Source: Thiocapsa bogorovii (GTDB lineage Bacteria > Pseudomonadota > Gammaproteobacteria > Chromatiales > Chromatiaceae). Taken from it: a stretch of 64,000 nt of DNA. Below, piece after piece: positions 53,404-63,796 of the stretch (positions are counted from its first letter, which is position 1; every line of letters starts with the position of its first letter). The DNA is taken from contig NZ_CP089309.1 of the NCBI RefSeq assembly GCF_021228795.1, forward strand, positions 5,515,501 to 5,579,500. The letters are read 5' to 3'. Both the position numbers and the translations under genes were made by a program. A model generated the notes under the pieces. It did not search any database, was not told the DNA's origin, and saw only the letters and a list, made by a program, of their open reading frames with translations.

Positions 53404-56400
53404 TCATCCCCGCCGCCCACCGCTCAATCTCACCTCGACCGCGTGTTGCCGGCCGTCGTCGATCAAGGGGATCGCCAAGCCGGCTTGCTCGATGCCATCC
53501 ACCGTCAGCCGTGGTCCGCCCTCCCCTTCGGACCCTTGCGTCACGCCGATCCGGTAGCGCGTCTCGCGATAGCGGTAGCTCAGCTTGAACCCGTCCCAGT
53601 CCACGGGCAGACAGGGCTCGATGCGCAAGGTCTCTCCTTCCAGCCGCAGCCCCAGCAGGGATTCGACGATCAGTCGGTACATCCAGCCCGCCGAGCCGGT
53701 GTACCAGGTCCAGCCGCCGCGCCCTACGTGCGGCGAGACGGCATAGACGTCGGCCGCGATCACGTAGGGCTCGACCTTGTAGGTCGCGAGGTCCGTGGGC
53801 GAGCGGGCGTGATTGATCGGGTTGATGATGTCGAACAGCTCCCAGGCACGCGTCCGGTCGCCCAATTGCGCGAAGGCCATCGCCGCCCAGATGGCGGCGT
53901 GGGTGTACTGGCCGCCATTCTCGCGCACGCCGGGGACGTAACCCTTGATGTAGCCGGGGTCGAGGGTGGACTGGTCGAAGGGCGGGTCCAGGAGTTGGAT
54001 CAGGCCGGCGTCCCGGCGCACCAGACGCGCATCCAGCGAATTCATGGCCTGGTGCGTGCGTGCAGGCGTGCCGGCGCCGGAGAGCACCGACCAGCTTTGG
54101 GCGATGGAGTCGATCTGGCATTCGGCCAAACCCGCCGAGCCGAGCGGTGTCCCATCGTCGAAGTAGGCGCGCCGATACCAGTCGCCATCCCAGCCATGCT
54201 GTTCGAGGCTCTGGCGCAACCGCTCCGCCTCACGCTGGCAGCGCTCGACGAATGGCTCATCGCCGCGCAGGCCCGCCACCTCGGCGAAGCGCATCAGTAC
54301 ATCGTAGAGGAAGAAGCCGAGCCAGATGCTCTCACCCCGGCCCTTGAACCCAACCCGGTCCATGCCGTCGTTCCAGTCGCCGGAGCCCATCAGCGGCAGA
54401 CCGTGCTCGCCGAACCGCAAGCCGTGCACGATGGCGCGCACGCAATGGTCGTAGAGGCTCGCCGTCTCGTCGGACTGGCCGGGCAGATCGTAATAGGAGT
54501 CGTCTTCGCCACTGAGCAGACGGCCATCCAGGAAGTGGGCCGTTTCGTTCAGCACCCCGGTGTCGCCGGTGGCGAGGACGTAACGGCCGGTCGCCAGCGG
54601 CAGCCAGAGATAATCGTCCGAGCAGCGGGTTCGGACCCCGCGACCGGACGGCGGATGCCACCAGTGCTGCACGTCGCCCTCGCGGAACTGGCGGCCGGCG
54701 CAGCGCAGCAGATGCTCGCGCACCAGGGCCGGCTCGGCATGGATCAGCGCCATCGTGTCCTGCAACTGGTCGCGGAACCCGAAGGCGCCGCCGGATTGGT
54801 AGGCGCCGCTGCGCGCCCAGACGCGGCAGGCCAGGGTCTGGTAGAGCAGCCAGCCGTTGGCGAGCAGGTCGAGCGAAGGGTCGGGGGTCTGCACCTGCAC
54901 CGCGCCGAGCGTCTGCGTCCAATAGCTGTGCACCGCCTCCAGCGCGGCCCGGGCGGCGCCCGTCCCCCGGCAGCGATGCACCAGGCTGCTGGCGTCATCG
55001 GCGCCGCGCCGGCCGGCCACACCCAGTCGGAAAACGATCTCATGGGTTTCCCCGGCGGCTAGATCGAAGACCGTTTGGATGGCGGCACAGGCATCCAGCC
55101 CGGCCCCGACCTTGCCGGACAGCCGCGCTCGCTTCAGCGCGGCCGGATTGTGCATCGTCCCGTTGCGCCCGAGGAATTCCGCGCGATCGCCGCTCAGGGT
55201 CCGTGCCGTATCGTCGACGTCGAAGAAGGCTATGTGGTCGGCGAACTCGGTGTTGTAGGGATTGCGCGCGAGGAGCGTGCCGCTGGTCGGATCGATCTCG
55301 GTAATGACATGCAGATTGGTCTTCGGGCGCAGATCGCCGAGCACCCACTCCACATACCCGGTCGCAGAGAGCCGGCGCGACTGATTCGACGCATTGCGCA
55401 CCTTGAGCACCGAGAACTTGATCGGTGCGTCCACGGCCACGTAGACCCAAAGCTCGGAATGGATGCCGCCCTCGGTATGCTCGAAGACGCTGTAGCCGAA
55501 CCCGTGACGGGTGACGTAGGGCGTCCCCGCGACGCCGCTCGGGGCGGACGCGCCGCCGACCGGCAGCGGCGTGGGCGACCAGACATGGCCACTGTCCTCG
55601 TCGCGCAGGTAGAAGGCCTCGCCGCTCGCGTCGCTCACCGGGTCGTTGTGCCAGGGCGTGAGGCGAAACTCGTGGGCGTTCTCGCTCCAGGTGTAGGCCA
55701 TGCCGCTCGCGGACACCACCGTCCCGAAGTGGGCATTCGCCAGGACATTCACCCAAGGCGCAGGTGTCGCCTCTCCAGCGGCGGTGGTAATGACGTATTC
55801 GCGACCATCCGCGGTGAAGCCGCCCATGCCGTTGTCGAAATGCAGCGCCCTGGCGCCGTCCTGCGCGGCGTCGGCAACCGGCGGGGGCGAAATGCTCCGG
55901 CTCCATTGGGCAAAGCGGCTGAGGGTCGGGCGCAGGCGCGGCACGCGCCGCTCCGGGGGCCCGCGCCGGCTGAGCTGTTCGGCCAGGGAGCCGCGGCTGT
56001 CGCTGAGGATGGCGCGCGCCACGGTTTGGAAGAGGATGCGGTCCTCATCGGAGATCTGATCCGCCGGCCGAATGAAGATACCGCCGGGCCGATCGATCAC
56101 ATGCGCCTCGACGCCCGCGGCGATCAGGCCCAGGATCTGATCATGGAGCTGTTGCCGGTAACCGGCGCGATCCTCGTTCCAGATCACCAGGTCCACGGTG
56201 AGTCCTTTCAGGCGCCAATAAGCATGGGCCTGCACCAGCTGATGGACCAGCTCGATGTTCGCCGGGTCGCCGATCTTCACCAGCACGATCGGCACGTCGC
56301 CCGACACCGCATGGCTCCACAGCCCGGACTGCCCGCGGCGGTTCTGGGCGAGCAGGCTCGGCTCGGCGCGCAGCGAGGCATTGGTATAGAGGATCGAACT

Positions 56401-59400
56401 GGCCAGACGAGCGTAGAGCTGGACATCGGACTGGCTCGCATTGAGCTGACGCAGCACCACCTGGCTGTGGGTCCAGGCCAGGTCGAAAACGCGATCGGCC
56501 AGGCGCTGGTCCTGGTATTTCGCGACCAATCCCACCGCAACCTCGCGGGTGTCGCCGATACCCGTGACCAGATCGAGCGTCGCGGACTGATCCGGGTCGA
56601 GGGTCATCGAACAGCGGATGGCGACGATGGGATCCAGCACCGAGCCCGCGCTGCCCGAGAGTGTCGTGCCATCGCGGAGTGCCGCCGGGTCCATCACGCT
56701 GCGATCGCGACCGATGAAGCGCATCCGGTCCGTTTCATAGGACATCGCGTCGCACGGCGCCCCGCGCAGCACCATCTGGTGAAACATCCAGGGTGCCGCC
56801 TCGCCGCTGGAGCGTGGTCGGCGGGTGCAGAGGATGGCCGGTTGCGGATGCAGGATCTCGGTCTGCACAAAGAGGTTGCTGAAGGCTGGATGCAGGGTGT
56901 CCGCGGCGGGCGGGGCGAGCACGACCTCGGCGTAACTGGTGACCTCGATCACGCGGCGGGTGCGCGAGCGGTTGGTGAGGCGAACCCGATGCAGCTCGAT
57001 GTCCTCCTCCGGCGAGACGACGATCTCGGTGTACGAGTCGATCTCGTGGTCGCGGCGGCGGAACTCGGCGCGCCCTTCCGAGAAGATCGCCTCGTAGCTG
57101 TCCGGCGTTTTGAGTGTCGGCTGATAGGCGGTCGACCAGAACTCGCCGCTCGCCAGATCGCGCAGATAGCAGAACTGACCCCAGGGGTCGCGGGTCGTGT
57201 CTTCGCGCCAGCGGGTCACGGCCAGGTCCTTCCAGCGACTGTAGCCGCCGCCCGCGTTGGTCACCATCACGTGATAGCGGCCGTTCGACAGCAGCTGCAC
57301 CTCGGGGCGCGGCGTATTGGGGCTCTCGAACACCCGCATCTGCGCCTCCTGACCCGTTCCCGAGGTGCGGATATCGGTGATCTCGCCGGTGGTGTGCGAG
57401 TAGAAGGACGGTGTCTTGGGGATACGCTCCTGCAGCAGCAGGGCGGTCGCCTGAAACAGCGGCGCCGAGGCAAAGCGCTGCTGCATCGGGCGGTCGAGCA
57501 ACAGATAGGCGAGTGACAGGAGGCTCATGCCCTGGTGATGCGCCATGAAAGAGCGCACCACGGCGCTGGCCTGTCCACGCGGCAACCGGGATGGCGTGTA
57601 GTCAATCGCCTCGTAAAAGCCGTAGCGACCTGCAAGGCCGCTGGTCGCGAGGAGCTGGAGATTCCGGCAGGCGGCCTCGGGCACGACCATCAGCGCGAGC
57701 GCACTGGCATAGGGGGCGACGACCAGCTCCTCCGCCAGCAAACGCTTGAGCCCCAGCCCAGGCACGCCGAAGGCGCGGTACTGGTAGTTGAGCTGCAGAT
57801 CGACCCCGTTGTAGCCGGACTCCGACACGCCCCAGGGCACGCCGCGCTCTTTGCCATAGGCGATCTGGCGGGTCACCGCCGTGCGATAGGTCTGATCCAG
57901 CAGGGTGTTCTCGTAGGTCGGCATCACCAGCAGCGGCATCAGATACTCGAACATCGAGCCGCTCCAGGACAGTAGCGTCGGCTCCCCGGCCACGGTGGTC
58001 AGCAGGCGCCCCAGGGCGAACCAGCTCTCCTGGGACACTTGACCCTGCGCGATCGCCACGAAACTGGCAAGGCGCGCCTCCGAGGCCAGCAGGTCGTAGT
58101 AGCTCGCATCCTGACGCCGCTCGCTGACGTTGTAGCCGATCACCAGCAGTTTGCGCGCCTCGTCGAAGAGGAAGTCGAAGTCCATTTGGGCCAGCTCACC
58201 GGCTTGCTGTGCCAGTTGCTCGATCACCGCGATCCGCTCGCGGGCGCGCCACCGCCCAGCATCCCGGGTCGCGTCGTCCTTGTCGTCTGTCTTGTCTTTG
58301 TTGTCCTTGTTGTCCTCCATGACCAACCCAGCCCGAGCCAACTCCCGCAGCGTCGGAATCGCGTCAACCTGACCTGCAACCGGCACCACAAGCCAGGGCA
58401 CGAGGAACAGAAGATCATCCAGGATGCCCCGACATTGCCGCGCCAAAGCCTGCGCCCAGGCGTTCGCGGCGCCCTCGGTGCGTGCGGCCAGAGCCTGTGC
58501 TGCCGCCTCGGCAGTTGTCGCGAGCGACTCCAAACAGGCGCGCGTCGCCGTCAGCCCGCTTGGCCGCGACCGGGTGGCCGACTCCAACCGCTGCTGAAAT
58601 TCTGTTAGCGCGTCCGGCTGGACCACCTTGCGCCGATGCTCGGAACCCGCCGCAAGCGCATCCATCAGAACCCGGAAGCTGTCGTTGACGCCGTCCAGCC
58701 AGCGTGCGTTCAGGAGGGGCGCGTCGATCAGCGCCAGCAGCCCCGGCTGCAAGGTCAGGAGATGGCCCGCGAGGTTGCCGCTGTCCACCGAGGAGATATA
58801 GAGCGGCGGCAGTGGCTTCAGCGAATGGGTGTCGTACCAGTTGAAGCAATGACCGCGATAGCGCTCCAGGCCCGACATCGTGCGCAAGGCACCGCTCGTG
58901 CGCGCGAGGAGCCCACCGACCGATAGATAGCCGAAGTCGTAGGCCGCTAGGTTGGCGAGCAACGAGAGCCCCATGTTGGTCGGCGAGGTGCGATGTGCCA
59001 CCACGGGCGCGGGATGCTCCTGGTAGTTATCCGGCGGTAGCCAATGGTCGTCCGGGCCGACGAAGGTCTCGAAGAAGGCCCAGGTCTTGCGCGCGACCGT
59101 ACCCAGAAACTGGACTTGATCGAGGGTCAAGCGGGCCTCGCGGCGCATCAGCGGTTGACTCAGCCACCAAGCGATCGCCGGTGAGGCCAACCAGAGCAAC
59201 AGAATGGGGCCAGCCACCCAGAGCACGGCGGGTTTGACGAGCGCCAGACCCATGGCGGTGACGGCAGCCAGCGCGGGGCTGATCCACATCCTGCGGTAGA
59301 AGGACTCGACACCCGCACCCTGGTGATCCAGATCAGCGGAGGAGATCCATTCGAGTAACCCGTGGTGGGAGATCCCCAGACGCCAGAGGGTCCGGAGCAT

Positions 59401-62139
59401 CGCGTCCAGACTGTAGAACGCCTCATAGGGGAGACAGACGAGCGTGAAGACCGCCTGCAGGCCCTGGCGGACCACGGCGTGGAGCGCCGCGGCGAAATGC
59501 GTGCGCCAAACGACATCGCCCGGCTTGCGCAGCAGGTTCAGCAGCGCAGTCATCAGCGCCGGGATCAGCACGATGCCGAGCAGGGCCAGGGTCCAAAAGC
59601 CGGGCGATTCCACGAATGCCCAACCCAGGACCAACGCAAGGGTCAGGGCAGCCGGCGCCAGACTGCGCCGGAGATTGTCGGCCAATTTCCAGCGCGACAG
59701 GGCCGAGAGCGGATTACGACCGGAGCGTTCATCGACACCGGGAACCCGTGGCAGCGACCATTGCGCAATCTGCCAATCCCCGCGAATCCAGCGATACCGG
59801 CGGCTCGCGTCCGCGCCGTAGCAGGCGGGAAAGTCCTCGTACAACTGCACGTCGGAGAGCAACCCGGAGCGCGCGTAGCAGCCCTCCAACAGGTCATGAC
59901 TGAGGATACGGTTCTCGGGGAAGCGTCCCTTGAGGGCCAGCTCGAAGACATCGACATCATAGATGCCCTTGCCGATGAAGGAGCCTTCCTGGAACCAATC
60001 CTGATAGACGTCGGAGACAGCCTGGGTATAAGGGTCGATGCCGGCGTCGCTGCCGTGCAGGCGGGCATAGCGCGAACGGTTGGCGCCAGGCAAGCTCACG
60101 GCCACCCGGGGTTGCAGGATGCCGTAACCCTCGCGCACGCGCTGCCGGCCCCGGTCGTAGACCGCCTGATTGAGCGGGTGCGCCATGGCGCCGACCAACT
60201 GGCGCGCCGCGTCACGCGGCAGCTGGGTATCGGTGTCGAGCGTAATGACGTAGCGCACGCCGCGCAGGATCGCCGTATCGCCCACGATCGCTGCGAAGCG
60301 ATCCACCGCATCACCGCGCAGCAGGGCGTTCAGATCGGCAAGCTTGCCGCGCTTGCGCTCGTATCCCATCCAGATCCGCTCGCGCGGATTCCAGCGGCGC
60401 GGCCGGTGGAACAGGAAAAAGGTGTCGCCGCCCTCGCGCGGATACTTTGCATTCAGCGCGGCGATCCGCTGCGTGGCCAACTCGACCAGCGCCGCGTCGG
60501 CCGGCAGCGTTGCCCCGGGCGCATCGCGAAAATCGGTCAGCAGGCCGAAATGCAGGGAGTCGTCGCGATTGGCCAGAAAGCGCACCTCCAGCGCCTCGAC
60601 CAGTGACTCGATGCCCTCGGCGCTGGTGAGCATGGTCGGGGTCACGACCAGGGTGCGCATGTCCGCTGGAATGCCGCCGGAAAAATCCATGCGTGGTAGT
60701 GGCTCGGGGATCGCCAGCAGCGTTGCCACCCAGTTCACCAAGGCCACCGCCAATTGACTGGTGCCCAGCAGCGCCAGCAGCCCGAGCACGGCGAGCAACC
60801 AACCCGGCAGTCCCTGAAAGCGCATCGGCTCCAGCAAGCCCGCCGTGAAGAGGGCCGTGAGCAGCGTGATCGCGCCCAGATACAGGGACAAGGGAAAGTG
60901 GCGACCGCGCCGTCGCAGTGACTCAAGGGTACCGAGACGTGCCTGTGTCTCGCGTTCGAGCCGGGCTAACCCGCGATCGATCAGATAGAATCCGACATGC
61001 GTCTCGCGCGCGCCACCGTCTTGACCGAGGGTGGCCTCCCGCGCGAGCTCGACCGCTCCGCGCGCGACCTCCGCCTCTGATAGCTGGCTGTGCTTTGCGA
61101 CCTTCTCCACGACGTGGCGATACCGATCGCGCGCGGCGAACTCCATGCGGCCGTAGAGCCCATGCGGATCTTCCAGCAAGATCCGCTCGACGACGCTCAT
61201 GGTCTCGACGAACGCGCGCCAGTCCGTCGCCCCCAGGGCGCGCAGACTGCCGATGCTGTTGCTGATGGAGACCTGGTCGGCGGCCTGCTGCTGGTTCTCG
61301 ACCTGCACCAACTGCTCGATCGTCCGGTCCGACTCGGCGAGCTGCTGCTCGATCCAGGTCAGCGGCAAGGCGAGTGCGGAACTCTGGCCTTGCAGGCGGC
61401 GCGCCAGCTCCGCCACGAAGGTCCCGGACAGGGGCGGATTCGAGCGCGCCATGTCGGCGATCACCAGGATCAGGTTCTTCGGGTCGCTCTCGGCCATCGC
61501 CATCATCGCGTCGGCCCAGCCGTCGGCCAGGTTCTGGTCGATCCTGCTCGCAGCGATGCGGGCGGCAACGCGGCGGAGGTTCTCGATCAGCGCCAGTCGC
61601 AGCATGATCGGGATGGCCCACAACTCGCCCAGCCGCAGGACGGTGACGGTCTGATAGGCCGCGACGAAACGACTGAGATTCTCCGGATCCACGCGGCCAT
61701 CGCCGTGGGCGATGATCTCCAGCGCGAGGTCATAGGCCCTTGGCAGACCCGTCAAGGGACCATTGCGAAGACGCGGAAGCTCTCGGCTATAGCCCTTGGG
61801 CAGATGCCGCTTGGCGGTCTGGATCTGTTCCTCGATCAGATAGAAGTTGTCGAGCAGCCATTCACCGGCCGGCGCAATCCGGCGATTCTCCGTGACCGCA
61901 ACCATGAGCAGCCGACAAACCCCGACCAGGACCTGCTCATTGTCCGTCAGACGCACCAACAGCCGGTCGGGCGGATGTCCAGGCATCAGGCGATGCGAGG
62001 CGGCGAGATCCTTGCCGTGCTGCTCCATCTGGACCGCGCTGAACAATTCCGAACGCAACGGTGACTCGTCACCGACGGATTGATTGCTCACGCGGCGACC
62101 AAGGAGCCGCATCCTCAATTTGAGCAGGACTTCACGCAT
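53404..62139 (-). CDS. ndvB: Cyclic beta-1,2-glucan synthase-like giant enzyme (GT84 + GH94)
   Basis: About 2,911 residues from ATG 62139; a GTG at 62190 would add 17. Residues 1-400 are a cytoplasmic helical region with HLPKGYSRELPRL. Membrane segments start near residue 415 (YLGAITLLTALFTAGLLEPM). The GT84 glycosyltransferase follows, with VITLDTDTQLPRD (Asp635, Asp637) and RYRWIRGDWQIAQWSLP, then more membrane segments. Next come glucoamylase-like and carbohydrate-binding parts (YHVMVTNAGGGYSRW; the same kind of module recurs later). The C-terminal GH94 phosphorylase-like domain has GSGDWNDGMDRVG (Asp2588, Asp2591) and NGGQYTHAAIWAAMAF. In rhizobia and Brucella such enzymes prime, extend and cyclise periplasmic osmoregulated glucan. 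Intact despite its size. Confidence 0.92.
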   Translation of the reverse strand: MREVLLKLRMRLLGRRVSNQSVGDESPLRSELFSAVQMEQHGKDLAASHRLMPGHPPDRLLVRLTDNEQVLVGVCRLLMVAVTENRRIAPAGEWLLDNFYLIEEQIQTAKRHLPKGYSRELPRLRNGPLTGLPRAYDLALEIIAHGDGRVDPENLSRFVAAYQTVTVLRLGELWAIPIMLRLALIENLRRVAARIAASRIDQNLADGWADAMMAMAESDPKNLILVIADMARSNPPLSGTFVAELARRLQGQSSALALPLTWIEQQLAESDRTIEQLVQVENQQQAADQVSISNSIGSLRALGATDWRAFVETMSVVERILLEDPHGLYGRMEFAARDRYRHVVEKVAKHSQLSEAEVARGAVELAREATLGQDGGARETHVGFYLIDRGLARLERETQARLGTLESLRRRGRHFPLSLYLGAITLLTALFTAGLLEPMRFQGLPGWLLAVLGLLALLGTSQLAVALVNWVATLLAIPEPLPRMDFSGGIPADMRTLVVTPTMLTSAEGIESLVEALEVRFLANRDDSLHFGLLTDFRDAPGATLPADAALVELATQRIAALNAKYPREGGDTFFLFHRPRRWNPRERIWMGYERKRGKLADLNALLRGDAVDRFAAIVGDTAILRGVRYVITLDTDTQLPRDAARQLVGAMAHPLNQAVYDRGRQRVREGYGILQPRVAVSLPGANRSRYARLHGSDAGIDPYTQAVSDVYQDWFQEGSFIGKGIYDVDVFELALKGRFPENRILSHDLLEGCYARSGLLSDVQLYEDFPACYGADASRRYRWIRGDWQIAQWSLPRVPGVDERSGRNPLSALSRWKLADNLRRSLAPAALTLALVLGWAFVESPGFWTLALLGIVLIPALMTALLNLLRKPGDVVWRTHFAAALHAVVRQGLQAVFTLVCLPYEAFYSLDAMLRTLWRLGISHHGLLEWISSADLDHQGAGVESFYRRMWISPALAAVTAMGLALVKPAVLWVAGPILLLWLASPAIAWWLSQPLMRREARLTLDQVQFLGTVARKTWAFFETFVGPDDHWLPPDNYQEHPAPVVAHRTSPTNMGLSLLANLAAYDFGYLSVGGLLARTSGALRTMSGLERYRGHCFNWYDTHSLKPLPPLYISSVDSGNLAGHLLTLQPGLLALIDAPLLNARWLDGVNDSFRVLMDALAAGSEHRRKVVQPDALTEFQQRLESATRSRPSGLTATRACLESLATTAEAAAQALAARTEGAANAWAQALARQCRGILDDLLFLVPWLVVPVAGQVDAIPTLRELARAGLVMEDNKDNKDKTDDKDDATRDAGRWRARERIAVIEQLAQQAGELAQMDFDFLFDEARKLLVIGYNVSERRQDASYYDLLASEARLASFVAIAQGQVSQESWFALGRLLTTVAGEPTLLSWSGSMFEYLMPLLVMPTYENTLLDQTYRTAVTRQIAYGKERGVPWGVSESGYNGVDLQLNYQYRAFGVPGLGLKRLLAEELVVAPYASALALMVVPEAACRNLQLLATSGLAGRYGFYEAIDYTPSRLPRGQASAVVRSFMAHHQGMSLLSLAYLLLDRPMQQRFASAPLFQATALLLQERIPKTPSFYSHTTGEITDIRTSGTGQEAQMRVFESPNTPRPEVQLLSNGRYHVMVTNAGGGYSRWKDLAVTRWREDTTRDPWGQFCYLRDLASGEFWSTAYQPTLKTPDSYEAIFSEGRAEFRRRDHEIDSYTEIVVSPEEDIELHRVRLTNRSRTRRVIEVTSYAEVVLAPPAADTLHPAFSNLFVQTEILHPQPAILCTRRPRSSGEAAPWMFHQMVLRGAPCDAMSYETDRMRFIGRDRSVMDPAALRDGTTLSGSAGSVLDPIVAIRCSMTLDPDQSATLDLVTGIGDTREVAVGLVAKYQDQRLADRVFDLAWTHSQVVLRQLNASQSDVQLYARLASSILYTNASLRAEPSLLAQNRRGQSGLWSHAVSGDVPIVLVKIGDPANIELVHQLVQAHAYWRLKGLTVDLVIWNEDRAGYRQQLHDQILGLIAAGVEAHVIDRPGGIFIRPADQISDEDRILFQTVARAILSDSRGSLAEQLSRRGPPERRVPRLRPTLSRFAQWSRSISPPPVADAAQDGARALHFDNGMGGFTADGREYVITTAAGEATPAPWVNVLANAHFGTVVSASGMAYTWSENAHEFRLTPWHNDPVSDASGEAFYLRDEDSGHVWSPTPLPVGGASAPSGVAGTPYVTRHGFGYSVFEHTEGGIHSELWVYVAVDAPIKFSVLKVRNASNQSRRLSATGYVEWVLGDLRPKTNLHVITEIDPTSGTLLARNPYNTEFADHIAFFDVDDTARTLSGDRAEFLGRNGTMHNPAALKRARLSGKVGAGLDACAAIQTVFDLAAGETHEIVFRLGVAGRRGADDASSLVHRCRGTGAARAALEAVHSYWTQTLGAVQVQTPDPSLDLLANGWLLYQTLACRVWARSGAYQSGGAFGFRDQLQDTMALIHAEPALVREHLLRCAGRQFREGDVQHWWHPPSGRGVRTRCSDDYLWLPLATGRYVLATGDTGVLNETAHFLDGRLLSGEDDSYYDLPGQSDETASLYDHCVRAIVHGLRFGEHGLPLMGSGDWNDGMDRVGFKGRGESIWLGFFLYDVLMRFAEVAGLRGDEPFVERCQREAERLRQSLEQHGWDGDWYRRAYFDDGTPLGSAGLAECQIDSIAQSWSVLSGAGTPARTHQAMNSLDARLVRRDAGLIQLLDPPFDQSTLDPGYIKGYVPGVRENGGQYTHAAIWAAMAFAQLGDRTRAWELFDIINPINHARSPTDLATYKVEPYVIAADVYAVSPHVGRGGWTWYTGSAGWMYRLIVESLLGLRLEGETLRIEPCLPVDWDGFKLSYRYRETRYRIGVTQGSEGEGGPRLTVDGIEQAGLAIPLIDDGRQHAVEVRLSGGRRG

Positions 62140-62273
62140 TGCCGGATTGCTCACATTCAAGATTACAGACTCCCTTACAAGGTAACGCACTCTCCGGACC
62201 CAATGCCCAGAGAGGTATTCGAGACCTGCGGCCTCTCGTCAGATCAACCAGTTTCGCATGGCCTGCTCGACGG

Positions 62274-62400
62274 CTATTTGAAATGCGCCGCGAACGCCTG
62301 ATCCCTATTGTTTCCAGTAGAAATCCATCTTCGAGTGGCTGGAGCCATCGAGATGCACCGCCTTGCGATCACCGTGAATCTCTGTCGATTAGCCATGGCG
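62274..62400 (-). pseudogene. Collapsed remnant of the coiled-coil and secreted-protein genes
   Basis: Compared with 44007-45036, only the ends survive: the diverged start of the secreted protein (MANRQRFTVIA versus MLNRHRFNVIA), its last codons (SHSKMDFYWKQ region), and the last codons of the coiled-coil protein (AFAAHFK). Two deletions removed about 0.4 and 0.5 kb; one junction carries the shared bases TTGCG, typical of microhomology-driven loss. No functional product expected. Confidence 0.75.
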
Positions 62401-62481
62401 ATGCCCGCTCTTGATTGATCTTGGGTGATGCAGTGGCTCATGCGCGAGGCGTCCAGCGGACGCCCCGTTGCAAGCCCCGAC

Positions 62482-63565
62482 TCAACCCTTCTGCAACAGA
62501 CTGCGCAGATCGGTGATCGCGGCATTGACCCGCGAGATATAGGAGGCACTCACCAGCGAATGATTCGCCATCGGCCCGTATCCGGTGCCGTTGAGGATCA
62601 CCGGGCTCCAGATGACGTTCTGGGTGTTCTTCAGTTCGCGCGTGATCTGCTCCAGGGAGACCACGGCATTCTTGTCCTCGAGCACGGAGGCGAAGTCGAT
62701 CTCCATCGCCTGCAGGGCATGCAGCAGTGCCCAGGTGTAACCGCGCGCCTCGAAGAAGATGTCGTCGATCTTCATCCAGGGGGTCTTGGTCTGCGTCTGG
62801 ATCCGGGGGCGGCGTCGACTGGCTGGCGTTGGGATCGCCGGCCAGTGCCGTATCGAGATGGGCCTGACCGACCGCATAGGACAGCCGTTGCGCGAGACTG
62901 CCCAGGCGCTTTTCGACCACTTCGAGATAGGTGGTCAGATTGTCTCCGCGGGCGTAGAACTGGGCATGGGCGGCCGCGGTATCGGAGAGCCCCTGGCTGT
63001 AACGATAGAGGGCGTCGATGCCGATGCGATACTCCGATTCGGTGGAGGGCAGGAGCCAGGAGTCCGATTGGTAGTTGGACTGGGGCTGCGCGAGCTCCAG
63101 GTCCTTGTTCTCGACCGACTGGGATTGGGCGCGGCTGAAGTCGTTGCGCAGGGCGTTGAGCAAGTCGCGCCAACCGGTCAAGGCCCCGAATTCCCAGTTG
63201 GGAATGTTGTCCAGGAACACGCCCGGAGGGCTGACGTCATTGGTCAGATAGCCGCCGGGCTTGTCGAGCAGGGTCTCGCCGATGCGGATGGCGGTGGCCG
63301 TGGTCGCCGTGCCGGTCACCAGCTTGCTCTCATCCTGATTGACCATCGACAGCGCCTGTTCGCGCACGTCAAACTGACCCGGCGAGCGCGACCAATAGAG
63401 GCCCAGGATCACGACGACCACCAGATAGGTGATCAGAAACAGCCCGGCGGTCCACCAGATGCCCTTCTCCTTCCAGGTGCTGGGATGGTAGTAGGTGGCG
63501 ACCTTCGCGGCTTGCTTGGTGAGCACCTGCCTTTTCGATAATGTGTCGGCATTCATGGCATTCAT
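62482..63565 (-). pseudogene. Second DUF2333 gene, frameshifted
   Basis: Identical in layout to 45126-46211 with the same start and ribosome site, but the G run is five instead of seven (62805-62809 versus 45449-45455). The two-base loss shifts the frame after about residue 250 (…DPNASQSTPP), so the C-terminal diagnostic part (FFEARGYTWALLHALQAMEI) is in another frame. The upstream frame stays open to 62438. Either a pseudogene or a slippage-switchable copy. Confidence 0.85.
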
Positions 63566-63607
63566 CTGGTTCCCTCTCCAAGCGTGGAAACGTCACCCGA
63601 CGATCGG

Positions 63608-63796
63608 CTAGCCGATCCGAATCTGCGACAACGGCGGCATGAGCCCGAAGACGGACAACAGCCAAAGAATCACGACAATCACGACGACCACATTCAAGAT
63701 CTTCTTGATGGTGCCATCCATCGGGATGTAGCGATTGATCAACCAGAGGATCAAGCCGACGACGACCAACGTGATGACTAATGTAATCAGAGGCAT
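63608..63796 (-). CDS. Second copy of the 62-aa membrane protein
   Basis: Encodes the same residues as 46254-46442 with the same GGAGAAG ribosome site at the same spacing. Intact, so the cell could express two copies. Confidence 0.85.
   Translation of the reverse strand: MPLITLVITLVVVGLILWLINRYIPMDGTIKKILNVVVVIVVILWLLSVFGLMPPLSQIRIG

Noticed and set aside
55075..57516. 813-codon rightward frame inside the glucan synthase
   Set aside because: No start signal or domain; antisense to conserved glucan synthase segments.
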